From: Candidatus Gastranaerophilales bacterium
Lineage (GTDB): Bacteria > Cyanobacteriota > Vampirovibrionia > Gastranaerophilales > Gastranaerophilaceae
Direction of reading: 5' to 3'
Length of the DNA: 64,000 nt
Assembly (NCBI GenBank): GCA_944323035.1
Contig: CALUQY010000008.1
Coordinates: 1-64,000, forward strand
Notes under the pieces: model-generated
What the model saw: the letters and a program-made list of their open reading frames with translations, nothing else
What the model was told of the DNA's origin: nothing
Databases searched by the model: none
Position numbers and translations under genes: made by a program
Shown here: one piece after another, positions 7,704 to 15,676 of the stretch
How the letters are laid out: each line of letters opens with the position of its first letter
Position numbering within the stretch: position 1 is the stretch's first letter

Positions 7704-9356
7704 TTAGTCAGTTGTACCTTTATCAAGTAAGAAGTTATTCACATTTTCAATTCCGTACTGTTCAAGCGCGAACTTAAAGCACTCAAGCCAGTCGATATTC
7801 TGCGCGATTACATCCACCTGTGCAAAAGCCTGAACGACCTCAAAGAGTTCTTTAAACCGGCTTTTACGTTCGAAAATTGCTTTTCTGTCGCCATAGCGAT
7901 AAATATAATTTGCGTTGCGGATAGAATCATCAATTTCCATAAATGAAGTTTGACCGTGTTCGTTAACAGCAATAGTTTCCTTGCCAAGTTTGAAATTTGC
8001 AATAATATCAGCCGTTTTTTCGACTGCCGGAATAATAATTTTTCTGTTAATTTCTTCCAGCAGCATATTCAAACGCGACTCCTGCCCGCTGGCAGAGTAG
8101 TTGAGTTCTGTTGCCGTGCGCGCCTGTTCCTGAATATTTCCGGACATATTTTTGAAAATACCGGTTGCACTTTCAATGGTTGTTTTAAAATAATTCAGAA
8201 AATCCCAGCCGACCATAGCTTTATCAAAATTCAGCGGCGTCGGGGTTGTAGGCATTAAAGCCGCATCATACTCAATAATTTTACCGGGACTGATATTTTG
8301 TTGACCTCTAAAACATCCCTTCGGCGCAAGATATGGCGGGTTCATGGTAAGTGCCAGCGCATCAAGCTGTTTATTCAGGATTTCAGACGAAATATCATTG
8401 AGCACAAGCGCAACTCTGATAGGCGAAATTCCGCGTCCGGTTGCAGGATTTTCAATAATATTTGCGTGAATAAACGGGTTTATTACGAACGGGTTGCTTT
8501 CAAAGCGTATAATATGCTTTCTGCCGGCAACGGTTATAAACCAGTTTTTCAAAAGTTTTCCGTTTCTAAGTTCTATATCCCCGAGGAATTCAAAAACCTC
8601 AATCTTGTTATTATCAAAAGAGGTCGGTCTTTTGCTGTTTTTTGCCACCACTCCCTTCAAATCTTCCAGCTTTAACTCGTTAAGATAATTGTTTGCCTTG
8701 TCCGAACGGATTTCATCAAGGGTCTTAAAGGTTCTGTAAATCTTCGAGCAACTGTCCCAGTTATCCGCATCGTACTTATCAAAAACAAAATCTTCCGGAT
8801 GAATATACTTAATTTTTGCGTTATCATAGACGACTTTTTCTTCAATAACAAAGCCTTTATTAGTAAAATCCAGCATTTTTTCTTCAAAAGTCTGGGCACG
8901 GCGCGTACGTTTAACCCGTGTTTCCCAGCCGACAAAAAGCGTTGCCTCACCCGCTTCAACAATACCGTTGACTATTTTTTCAAGTTCGGATTCAAAATCC
9001 ATCTCTTCAAAGGTTTTAACAAGCATAGCTTTTTGTTTATTTGCAAACGCTTGCGACTCTTGATCGGTTCCTGAAACATCAAACATAGTTTCAGGGTGAG
9101 AATAAACATTCTGCGTAATATGAGCCTTGAGTGTCTGCGCAAGTTCATACATATTCGGCAGCTCAACTTTAGAATCCCATGCCCCTCTGACAGGTGATTT
9201 TATCTCATAAATTGCATTTCTCACCGCCGCGAGATCTGATATTTGCGAACTTCTTGTACTTTCATAGTTATCAAATTTTCTTGTAATTCTGTCTACAAGA
9301 TGACTTTCTTCCAATTCATCAATCTGAATTGTTAAATCTTCCATTTCTAATTGCAT
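7704..9356 (-). CDS. Portal (head-tail connector) protein
   Basis: 550 residues, within the range for podovirus-type portals. The sequence has the features of the P22/T7-like portal class: an acidic N terminus, VRNAIYEI...VKSPVRGAWDS-type opening, FVDKYDADNW-like segment FVFDKYDADNWDSCSK, long central ENPATGRGISPIRVALVLNDISSEILNKQLDALAL helix region (seen near residues 305-345) and an Ala/Gln-rich wing before residue 430. It forms the dodecameric DNA gate that docks the terminase. AAGGAGGGG precedes the ATG; the start overlaps the end of the acetyltransferase gene by ten bases. Assignment rests on size, context and general pattern. Confidence 0.8.
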   Translation of the reverse strand: MQLEMEDLTIQIDELEESHLVDRITRKFDNYESTRSSQISDLAAVRNAIYEIKSPVRGAWDSKVELPNMYELAQTLKAHITQNVYSHPETMFDVSGTDQESQAFANKQKAMLVKTFEEMDFESELEKIVNGIVEAGEATLFVGWETRVKRTRRAQTFEEKMLDFTNKGFVIEEKVVYDNAKIKYIHPEDFVFDKYDADNWDSCSKIYRTFKTLDEIRSDKANNYLNELKLEDLKGVVAKNSKRPTSFDNNKIEVFEFLGDIELRNGKLLKNWFITVAGRKHIIRFESNPFVINPFIHANIIENPATGRGISPIRVALVLNDISSEILNKQLDALALTMNPPYLAPKGCFRGQQNISPGKIIEYDAALMPTTPTPLNFDKAMVGWDFLNYFKTTIESATGIFKNMSGNIQEQARTATELNYSASGQESRLNMLLEEINRKIIIPAVEKTADIIANFKLGKETIAVNEHGQTSFMEIDDSIRNANYIYRYGDRKAIFERKSRFKELFEVVQAFAQVDVIAQNIDWLECFKFALEQYGIENVNNFLLDKGTTD

Positions 9357-9871
9357 AGCCCCTCCTTAAGGTTGTGTTCACGGAACACAGAATAAATTTC
9401 GATATCCTGTAATCGGTTATTTTTTCTTGTTTCGGCTTTTAAAAGTGCTTCGCGTCTGAATCCGCATACTCTCAAGATTGCTTTAACTCTTGAATTTTGC
9501 GGATATACAAGCGCCTTAATCTTAGTCAGCCCGAGTACGTCAAAGCAAAAATCCTGAAAATTTCTTGCTGCGTATTTAGTGAAAACGCCCCAGTATTTCC
9601 GGTTAAAGCAGGTGATAACCTCTGCGGAATGAATTTTGTTTTCAGAACCTATGAGGTGTTCCAGACAAAAGAAGCCACAAACCTCATCATCTGCCAGCAC
9701 AAGATAAAAATGCGGCGTTATTCTCTCAATAGTTTCAACCATTCCTTCAAGCGAACGCTCAGAGAACAGCGAAAAATCGTCCTCCAAATTACGCAAGTAT
9801 TTTATGTAGAGTTTCATAACCTGCGGAAAGTATTTAATATTATGAAACAGTCCGGCCTTACGGTTAATCAT
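9347..9871 (-). CDS. GNAT-family acetyltransferase of the phage cluster
   Basis: About 174 residues from the ATG at 9871; an ATG at 9904 is an alternative and the longer frame to 10015 lies inside the preceding gene. The C-terminal half shows the GNAT pattern: LVLADDEVCGFFCLEHL (beta strands), YWGVFTKYAARNFQDFCF (acetyl-CoA-binding helix) and LGLTKIKALVYPQNSRVKAILRVCGF. Acetyltransferases of this kind accompany portal genes in several podovirus-like and GTA-like clusters, where they may modify virion proteins or the host surface. Substrate unknown. Confidence 0.75.
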   Translation of the reverse strand: MINRKAGLFHNIKYFPQVMKLYIKYLRNLEDDFSLFSERSLEGMVETIERITPHFYLVLADDEVCGFFCLEHLIGSENKIHSAEVITCFNRKYWGVFTKYAARNFQDFCFDVLGLTKIKALVYPQNSRVKAILRVCGFRREALLKAETRKNNRLQDIEIYSVFREHNLKEGLCN

Positions 9872-9884
9872 AATTCTTTCAAAT

Positions 9885-10250
9885 CTAAACTGTTGTCTTT
9901 GCATACATAAATTCCACATAAGAATCGCCCGCGATAAAGGCGTTGATTTTACCTGCAAGCAAAGCAGCTCTGACAGTTTCCTGCATTCCGAGCATAGCCT
10001 CTGCCTGAACACCATTCACAAGGCTTTCAGTCCCGTTAATTTTGTTAAAAACCTTAAAAACACTTGATTTAGAAAAAAGAAGATTTTTCGGAACTTCCGA
10101 AATATTTTCAAATTTTCTGACTTTAGGAATATTTTTTGCTTTTTCCTGAAGGGTTTTATAGTCTTGCTGAATTTTCATCTGAATAAGTTCATCAATAGAC
10201 TTGCCCGTCAAAAGCATTTTTTCAACATCTGAATTATTAATATCTTTCAT
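9885..10250 (-). CDS. Uncharacterised protein of the phage cluster
   Basis: 121 residues, not recognised. An acidic-basic helical N terminus (VEKMLLTGKSIDELIQMKIQQDYKTLQEK) is followed by a shorter folded part ending INAFIAGDSYVEFMY. There is no signal peptide or membrane helix. It lies between the small terminase and the acetyltransferase, and AAAGGTAAAAT precedes its ATG. By position it could be a packaging or connector accessory factor. Confidence 0.7.
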   Translation of the reverse strand: MKDINNSDVEKMLLTGKSIDELIQMKIQQDYKTLQEKAKNIPKVRKFENISEVPKNLLFSKSSVFKVFNKINGTESLVNGVQAEAMLGMQETVRAALLAGKINAFIAGDSYVEFMYAKTTV

Positions 10251-10266
10251 ATTTTACCTTTCTTTT

Positions 10267-10701
10267 TTAGAGTTTATTTTCATCCAGATTGGATATTGTT
10301 ATAATTTTTGCGTCCTTGTAAGAGTCCTCCTGAGAGAGTCCGAACCCGAGATGTTTGCAGAGATTTTCAAGGGCTTTTAAGCCTGTCGAGGTATCTCTTA
10401 GCTTACGTTTACCAGTAAGCGAGCCGTCTTTATCCAAAATATCCTCTTCTTCGAGCGAAAACTCTATGATTTGTAAAAGCTTTTGAACAATATAGCCTTT
10501 TTCAACGCGCAGAGAGGGTATTCTGGAGAGAAGTTCCCCTTGCATAGCTTTAATAATTTTCTTATCGGAGAGCATTTTGTTAGCGAGTTCTTTAAGATTA
10601 TTATTTTTGTAGCCTGCATAGCGGCAGGCAGCCTCACCGTCAAGAGTTTTGATATATTCTTCAATAAACTTTTTCTGTTGAATTGTAACGTTTTTCATCA
10701 T
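10267..10701 (-). CDS. Phage terminase small subunit
   Basis: About 144 residues from the double ATG near 10701. The longer frame to 10761 would run over an opposing promoter and has no ribosome site. The N-terminal QQKKFIEEYIKTLDGEAACRYAGYKN matches the Terminase_2 DNA-binding helix-turn-helix; LSDKKIIKAM follows, then a helical oligomerisation region and a short acidic tail. It recognises DNA for packaging and activates the large subunit. In GTAs this subunit is often changed to allow non-specific packaging; the sequence alone does not settle that here. Confidence 0.85.
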   Translation of the reverse strand: MMKNVTIQQKKFIEEYIKTLDGEAACRYAGYKNNNLKELANKMLSDKKIIKAMQGELLSRIPSLRVEKGYIVQKLLQIIEFSLEEEDILDKDGSLTGKRKLRDTSTGLKALENLCKHLGFGLSQEDSYKDAKIITISNLDENKL

Positions 10702-10726
10702 TTTTATTTCAATTTCTTTACATAAT

Positions 10727-10755
10727 TTGATATTTTTCCGAATAAGTAGTATAAT
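10727..10755 (+). promoter_or_regulatory. Consensus sigma-70 promoter opposing the phage cluster
   Basis: TTGATA (10727-10732), 17 bases, TATAAT (10750-10755). It points to the right, against every gene of the cluster. Transcription would start near 10762 and meet the terminator at 10792-10823. Confidence 0.8.
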
Positions 10756-10760
10756 GAACA

Positions 10761-10823
10761 TGCTATTTATATTTCGGCTAGTGTAAATCTTAACAGGGGG
10801 AATACAAACTTCCTGTTTTTTTT
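10761..10823 (+). ncRNA. Predicted ~60-nt antisense small RNA
   Basis: Bounded by the consensus promoter at 10727-10755 and by a stem AACAGGGGG/CTTCCTGTT (10792-10800 with 10809-10817) plus a T run. It contains only an eight-codon frame without a ribosome site (ATG at 10760). The transcript is complementary to the leader of the small terminase message if that is read from upstream. It could control expression of the packaging half of the cluster. Not matched to any known RNA family by eye. Confidence 0.6.
10792..10823 (+). terminator. Intrinsic terminator of the antisense RNA
   Basis: Stem of up to nine pairs with two G-U pairs, 8-base loop, then eight T in a row including the stem end. The T run is only on the plus strand, so it serves the opposing transcript. 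Confidence 0.8.
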
Positions 10824-10983
10824 ATGCGCCGAGCGAAGCCACGAAGATTGCGGAGCAATCGTAGAGTCGAGCGTGCGACGGCCAAAACCGCGTTCTTGGC
10901 TGCAAACGCGAGCAGTGGCGTTCATCGCGAGGCGCAAAGGCTTTGCCCGATGTGTAGCGCCGGTGCAGAGGCAGACATCCTGC
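10824..10983. repeat. GC-rich insertion between connector and small terminase genes
   Basis: About 160 bases much richer in GC than the neighbouring genes, with small inverted repeats such as GATTGCGGAGCAATC and GGCTTTGCCC. It resembles the R1/R2 elements in composition but I cannot align it to them. It holds no credible gene; an open frame on the plus strand across it has no ribosome site. Confidence 0.5.
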
Positions 10984-11628
10984 TTACGATCTACGTAACC
11001 TCACAACCGGTTCAAACCCTGAATCAATAGAACAGCGCGAAACCATGTTTGCCAGCGCATCTTTATACATACTTACCCAGTAGTTAAAACGTATGTGCTG
11101 CGGATTTCCTTTCAGCCGCATACAGGTGCCGAAAACCAGAATCGGTTCAACAAACGGCATCGGTATCGCAGAAGAATCTGTTTCCTCAGTAAGCGACGAT
11201 TTTTCCTCACCTGCGGCATTAAGCGCACTGTTGTATGTATAATAGATTACCTCCACGCTCTTATCTTCATCAAAAGTTTTGGCGAAGATAATTTTGCCGT
11301 CATAGCCTGAATAAAGATTTTTACCTTTGACTTTACGGTTAATAATATCAGAAGCGTTTTCATAGTAGTGAAACTCATGTGAATCAATAAGCAGCTGCGA
11401 AATTCTGCCGTTTATTGTATTATCAATTTCATTCATGCCGGCAGGCAGAGTGAGTACGGTTTTTCGCAAAAGAAAATTCCATTTTGCATACTGGCAGACT
11501 TCCGAATTTAGAACGTTAAGAATGTTCATTATTTTCTTGTGCTCATTTTTGGTAAGTTCCGCGAAATTATTAACCTGTTTGTAATTAAGTTCAACCAGAC
11601 ATTTATTTATAATTTCTAAAAAGTTCAT
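10984..11628 (-). CDS. Probable head-completion / tail-connector protein
   Basis: 214 residues from the ATG at 11628, which has AAAGGAG at good spacing; the longer frame lacks one. The N-terminal half is helical (EIINKCLVELNYKQV, NILNVLNSEVCQYAKWNFLLRK). Then come strands containing LTLPAGMNEIDN, YSGYDGKIIFAK and VEVIYYTYNSALN, and a C-terminal helix pair. This arrangement is like the P22 gp4 / gp10-type adaptor that sits under the portal. Recognition is by pattern and context, so the exact role is uncertain. The end lies next to the GC-rich insertion, which may have altered the final residues (RLRRS). Confidence 0.65.
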   Translation of the reverse strand: MNFLEIINKCLVELNYKQVNNFAELTKNEHKKIMNILNVLNSEVCQYAKWNFLLRKTVLTLPAGMNEIDNTINGRISQLLIDSHEFHYYENASDIINRKVKGKNLYSGYDGKIIFAKTFDEDKSVEVIYYTYNSALNAAGEEKSSLTEETDSSAIPMPFVEPILVFGTCMRLKGNPQHIRFNYWVSMYKDALANMVSRCSIDSGFEPVVRLRRS

Positions 11629-11695
11629 AATTACTCCTTTAACATCTGTGAAGCCAGAGGGGAAAAATCCCCTCAAAACCTCACAAAAGAATTTA

Positions 11696-12361
11696 CTATT
11701 TAATCAGGCCCTTGCGGAGCTGGTCCATAATGGCAGCTTCATATTTAGTAAATTCATCACCACTCATTTTGCCGATTTGAGCACGGGTAAAAACCCTGTT
11801 GTTATCGGAAGGATTAGAGCTTTGCGCATTGGCGGTAAGTCTAAGCTTCGCGATATTGTTTTCGTCATTTAATGTTTTTCCGTACTCTTCTTTTTTCAAA
11901 TATCTTTCCACAGCACTCTGTTCAAGAGCTTCAATGAGTTTAGATATTTGCAAGAGTTCATCTTTGTCAAAATTCACGGGTGAATTTTTCAGATAATTCA
12001 GGACATCCGAGCGCCCTGCCTGATTAAAGAAATCAGGGTTAAGCGCGGCGAATTGTGCGAATGCATCCGTTGAAGGAGTAGTATTGCCGGACAAAGCAGA
12101 CTCATGTTGTTGTGTAGTAACATCTGTGTATGCATTTTTAATAACCTGTTTCATTAAATTTTGTCCTTGTTCACGGTCTACAAGTCCCATAGCCATTAGT
12201 GCACGAATGGCCGCGAGGTCATTTGCGACTAATTTTTCAACCCGTTCCTGCGCAGAAGCAATATTTTGCCCGTTGTTATCTGTTGGAGTAACACGCGGAT
12301 TTTGAGTCACGGCATTCAATGAATCCCTTGATAAATTTTTATTTTTTTCCTGTTCGTTCAT
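11696..12361 (-). CDS. Probable capsid scaffolding protein
   Basis: 221 residues, hydrophilic and rich in Asn, Gln and Ala, without cysteines or membrane helices. The N-terminal third looks disordered. The C terminus FTRAQIGKMSGDEFTKYEAAIMDQLRKG follows the 'tRxqIgkMs..EF.k....I...l..G.I' pattern common at the end of phage scaffold proteins. It lies two genes from the coat gene. It would direct coat assembly and leave before DNA packaging. Start supported by GAGGT ahead of the ATG, only three bases after the preceding stop. Confidence 0.7.
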   Translation of the reverse strand: MNEQEKNKNLSRDSLNAVTQNPRVTPTDNNGQNIASAQERVEKLVANDLAAIRALMAMGLVDREQGQNLMKQVIKNAYTDVTTQQHESALSGNTTPSTDAFAQFAALNPDFFNQAGRSDVLNYLKNSPVNFDKDELLQISKLIEALEQSAVERYLKKEEYGKTLNDENNIAKLRLTANAQSSNPSDNNRVFTRAQIGKMSGDEFTKYEAAIMDQLRKGLIK

Positions 12362-12364
12362 TTG

Positions 12365-12622
12365 TTATACCTCAATTACATCTTGAATATCGTCGCGGTG
12401 ATTCATATATGCAACCGCGATTTCGACAGCACTGTCAATAAATACAGAGAGCACAAACCCGAGAATAAATTTCAGATAAGACGGCACCGGCAGATTTGCG
12501 ACAACATATTTTATTGCTGCAATCTTTTTATTTTTGCCTTCTTCTCCGTTTAGTTCTTCCTCAACCTGCATAACAGCACTTTTTGCGAGTTCAAGAATCT
12601 TATTTTTTAAACTGTCAAACAT
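12365..12622 (-). CDS. Small holin-like protein
   Basis: 85 residues from the ATG at 12622 (CAGGTG upstream); a GTG at 12631 is an alternative. The first 30 residues are charged and helical, GEEGKNKKIAAIKYVVANLP follows, then a hydrophobic helix YLKFILGFVLSVFIDSAVEIAVAYMNH. The GKxKK...VE..V..LN pattern recalls the LLH-type holin-like family, but a place between coat and scaffold genes is unusual for a holin. A virion-associated role is equally possible. It overlaps the coat stop by a few bases depending on the start. Confidence 0.6.
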   Translation of the reverse strand: MFDSLKNKILELAKSAVMQVEEELNGEEGKNKKIAAIKYVVANLPVPSYLKFILGFVLSVFIDSAVEIAVAYMNHRDDIQDVIEV

Positions 12623-12623
12623 A

Positions 12624-13508
12624 CTACGCACCTGCCGTTACAACCATTTTAGCCAGCGCTTTCGGCTGAACAGTCTTAGCACCGTAGAGATAAAGACCTC
12701 TGACAAGATCAGAGAAGGAATCTTTATCACGTAAAGTTTCAATTTTAGCGAGCTGTGATGCGAACGTAATCGCTTCGTTAGTACCGGCAAGGATGTAGTA
12801 TTTATCATCAGTATCAGTAAGGTTTGTACTTACAAGAACATCCATGCCTGCAATTCTTCCGATTGCACCTTCTCTAAGTGTTTGGTCAGCAACATTGTGC
12901 GCACCGATAAATTCAGAACTTTGAAGCAGGTAAGATTCAACCAGCGGATTAATAACAACCCACGGACGCTGACCGCCGCTTACGGCATCAGAATTTTTCA
13001 ATTTCATTGCAAGTTCAACAAAATATTTGTAAATAGTAGTTTTATCCAGTGACACAGGAGAAGCATCGCTGCCGACAGTGTTATCTGTAGTAACGTTTGT
13101 ATGCTGTGACAAAAGATAAGCATCCTGAACCTGTTCAATAGCTCTTCTTGCGTTTTCAAGATGTGCTTCCATAATGCTTGTGTTAGCCTGAACAGCCGCA
13201 ATATCATTGATTTTAAAGGCAAAGAATTTTTGCTGGTCAATAACCAATTCCTGAGAGGTCGGTTCAAGTTCATCATAAGTTATAGCGGAAGTTCCAAGAG
13301 TAGAAATTGCAACCTGTGCAGGAGTGATAATTTTTACCTTATCGCCCTGAGCAGCGATTTCGCCCTCATAGTTTCTGTTAACACATTGGAGCATAACGCA
13401 TTTTTTCTCTAACATTGTTGACAGTTTTTTACTCCATATTTCAGGAATAAAAGCAGCGTAAGAGTTTGCTGCCGGAGCAGCAGAAGTTGTTGGTGTGTTT
13501 TCTGACAT
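12624..13508 (-). CDS. Major capsid (coat) protein
   Basis: 294 residues from the ATG at 13508 with AAAGGGAAAG upstream. A flexible Ala/Pro/Ser N terminus is followed by FIPEIWSKKLSTMLEK, an opening typical of P22-type and related HK97-fold coats. DKVKIITPAQVAISTL, LVIDQQKFFAFKINDI and HLENARRAIEQVQDAYLLS mark the E-loop, P-domain and spine helix. GRIAGMDVLVSTNL and the end VQPKALAKMVV complete the A-domain. It should form the icosahedral shell. No truncation is visible. Confidence 0.88.
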   Translation of the reverse strand: MSENTPTTSAAPAANSYAAFIPEIWSKKLSTMLEKKCVMLQCVNRNYEGEIAAQGDKVKIITPAQVAISTLGTSAITYDELEPTSQELVIDQQKFFAFKINDIAAVQANTSIMEAHLENARRAIEQVQDAYLLSQHTNVTTDNTVGSDASPVSLDKTTIYKYFVELAMKLKNSDAVSGGQRPWVVINPLVESYLLQSSEFIGAHNVADQTLREGAIGRIAGMDVLVSTNLTDTDDKYYILAGTNEAITFASQLAKIETLRDKDSFSDLVRGLYLYGAKTVQPKALAKMVVTAGA

Positions 13509-13568
13509 TTTCACTTTCCCTTTCGTTTAACTAGTGTAGTAATATAAATAATGAGTGGTGGTGTTTAA

Positions 13569-15095
13569 TTAATATGCGTCGTCAAAAATTTCTCTGAATT
13601 GTAAGCCTATAATTCCACAGTTGTGATAGGCTTCACTCCCTTCGATACATATTTGAACCGCATAATTGCTTTCGGAAATTTCCGCCTTTTCCAGCGTTTC
13701 CGAATTAACAGACCAGATAGGAATACGGGCTTCATCTTCCCCCCATTTACACGGCAGACTCTCTGGTGTTGTTTCATCTGCCCATAATAAATGGTCATAG
13801 TTTATATTATGTATAACTTCTTTATCATCCGGATATCCGGTATCAAAATTTTTATACACAGAAAAGTTAAAATTATTATCATATTCGCAGTCAAGTACAA
13901 AATAAAATTCATCAATAACTTTTCTGTGATGAGCGTCTTTCAGCACCAGAAAAGGAGATTTCCACATAAAATCAACAGGCTGTCCGCAAAAATCACGTCC
14001 GAAATCTTCTATATAAATCTTTCCGGCATCATCATAAGTAAGGACATTTCCCTTGAACATACACGCACCCAGAACATTCTGCGGAACAACACGCTTGTAC
14101 CAGAGTTTCAGTACGTAATCATTAATCCAGATTGTTTTAAAGTATGCCTCATCAGTATAAGGCATAAAATACCACATTTGATTACGCTTTTCATAATGCA
14201 GACAAATGCTTTCAGATAACCTTGAGGTATCCAGCAAATCAAATTCCGGCTTAATTTTCAACGAAATCTCGGAACCGACATGGATTTGCATCAAAACTCC
14301 GGCCTCCTCAAGCGAAAATATTCCGCTGTCGGAGAGGAAAAATTGCCTGTTATCAACATTAACAAGAGAACGATGTGCCTTTGTACCTTTATCCGCAAAA
14401 AGCTGGATTGAAAAATCCTCCGGAGAACTTCCGCTCAAAAGGTAAACCTGATTTTTCTTATAAATCGCCAGATAATCCTTGTACTCTCCAATACCAGTAA
14501 TAACATCCGTATTGGTGTGGAAATCATTTATATAACCGGCGTCTTTTTCTTCCGTAAAATTATCATAAGTACCGAGCGCTGAATAATAAATTGTCGAATC
14601 TTTAGCGACCCAAACCCGTCCGCGATATGTTGTAATAAGTCCGCCGGTCAAATCGTTTCCGGATAAATTTTTCAAATTACAATCAACGACAGTGTAATCT
14701 TCGTCATTTTTAACATAACGCATCTTATCAGCTTCAGTCATAATCAAAAACCCGTTTAAAAAGTTTCTGAATACCGGTTTAACTCCGCTAAGAGTCAAAT
14801 CAAGCGTTTTTAGCTCCTCTTCAGCCTCATCATAGATATAAACTTTTCCGCTGACTGTTGTTATTACAAGTTTATAAGAATCCTGATGTGTAAACTGATG
14901 CAGTCCGGTTATTTCTTCCTTATCAGTAAGTTCCAGATAAACAGCATTGCCCTGCTGTCTTTTAATTCCATTGGTATTAAGGAGTTCAATATTTTTTGAA
15001 TCAGCCCAGTACATACGCTTTGTATCAAGCCCCATTTCTGTCTTTGATAAACTCTGGTTAATACCTCCGGATAAGTTGTAAAAAGCAATCTCCAT
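13569..15095 (-). CDS. Beta-propeller-like virion structural protein
   Basis: 508 residues with many regularly spaced short strands ending in aromatic residues (KLVITTVSGKVYIYDE, GRVWVAKDSTIYYSALG, YLAIYKKNQVYLLSGSS), suggesting a beta-propeller. The opening FYNLSGGINQSLSKTEMGL...WADSKNIEL is typical of podovirus tail-stabilising or tail-hub proteins (P22 gp10-like position). It is encoded just upstream of the coat gene. No tail-fibre or spike domain is present, so if particles form, receptor binding must come from elsewhere. GGGGGAT precedes the ATG. Confidence 0.7.
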   Translation of the reverse strand: MEIAFYNLSGGINQSLSKTEMGLDTKRMYWADSKNIELLNTNGIKRQQGNAVYLELTDKEEITGLHQFTHQDSYKLVITTVSGKVYIYDEAEEELKTLDLTLSGVKPVFRNFLNGFLIMTEADKMRYVKNDEDYTVVDCNLKNLSGNDLTGGLITTYRGRVWVAKDSTIYYSALGTYDNFTEEKDAGYINDFHTNTDVITGIGEYKDYLAIYKKNQVYLLSGSSPEDFSIQLFADKGTKAHRSLVNVDNRQFFLSDSGIFSLEEAGVLMQIHVGSEISLKIKPEFDLLDTSRLSESICLHYEKRNQMWYFMPYTDEAYFKTIWINDYVLKLWYKRVVPQNVLGACMFKGNVLTYDDAGKIYIEDFGRDFCGQPVDFMWKSPFLVLKDAHHRKVIDEFYFVLDCEYDNNFNFSVYKNFDTGYPDDKEVIHNINYDHLLWADETTPESLPCKWGEDEARIPIWSVNSETLEKAEISESNYAVQICIEGSEAYHNCGIIGLQFREIFDDAY

Positions 15096-15127
15096 TTTTT
15101 CAATCCCCCAAGATAAAGTTAATATAA

Positions 15128-15187
15128 TAAAGCAGTTTCCCGCCGCGGGTTGAGCTGCAGGAGCAGGTCAATACGCGGCGACACCGG
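15128..15187. repeat. R2 repeat element, partial copy a
   Basis: AATAAAGCAGTTTCCCGCCGCGGG...GAGCAGG matches the tail end of the R2 family (AAAGCAG..CTCCGCC...GAGCAGG) but lacks the co-varying hairpin arm. It fills the gap between the amidase and propeller genes. Confidence 0.55.
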
Positions 15188-15676
15188 CTATAAATTTTCC
15201 AGATACCACCGTACTTTTGAACGTATAAAACTTCCGGCTTCATCCCTTTTAACCCACGGATACGGCGGGATAAAAACAATATCTATTTTGCCGAAACTTG
15301 TCGTCTTTGGATGTGCCTGCCCGAATTCATAGTGAGTCATAAGAGTGTCAGTCCCTAAAGGAATGCCGTACTTCTTTAAAAGTTCTGCACACAATTTCAT
15401 TGTTCTTTCAAATTGAACAGGCGTAATCGGATAATCTCCGGCATTATGTTCATTTTTAAATCCCAGCATTGCACACATTGACACCCCTATTGAACCCGTG
15501 TTGCCGCCGCCGGTGTGCATAGCATAGCTATTACCTCTACACACCTCATTGTCCTCAACTTTAAATTTTCCTTCATAAATTTCGCCATCAGCCCCGACTA
15601 AATAATGATAATGTTCCAGATCACAATGGTTTGGCTGATATTTTCCGGCTGTCCAGTGTAAAATTATTCGTTTCAT
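15188..15676 (-). CDS. N-acetylmuramoyl-L-alanine amidase (phage-type endolysin)
   Basis: 162 residues, one Amidase_2 (T7 lysozyme/PGRP-like) domain. It cleaves between muramic acid and the stem peptide. Probable zinc ligands are H7 (ILHWTAG), H115 (MTHYEFG) and an acidic residue in GKIDI near 132; MHTGGGNTGSIGVS is the usual core strand. There is no signal peptide or cell-wall-binding domain, so it would need a holin. Its ATG overlaps the stop of the HTH gene by four bases (ATGA), showing translational coupling. It is transcribed second, unlike most phage lysis genes, which come late. Confidence 0.9.
   Translation of the reverse strand: MKRIILHWTAGKYQPNHCDLEHYHYLVGADGEIYEGKFKVEDNEVCRGNSYAMHTGGGNTGSIGVSMCAMLGFKNEHNAGDYPITPVQFERTMKLCAELLKKYGIPLGTDTLMTHYEFGQAHPKTTSFGKIDIVFIPPYPWVKRDEAGSFIRSKVRWYLENL

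Noticed and set aside
9872-10015. N-terminal extension of the phage acetyltransferase
   Set aside because: It overlaps the end of the preceding gene, has no ribosome site and looks cysteine/arginine-rich, like a shadow frame.
10824-11030. Plus-strand open frame of 68 codons after the antisense RNA
   Set aside because: It lies downstream of a strong terminator, has no ribosome site and spans the GC-rich insert.
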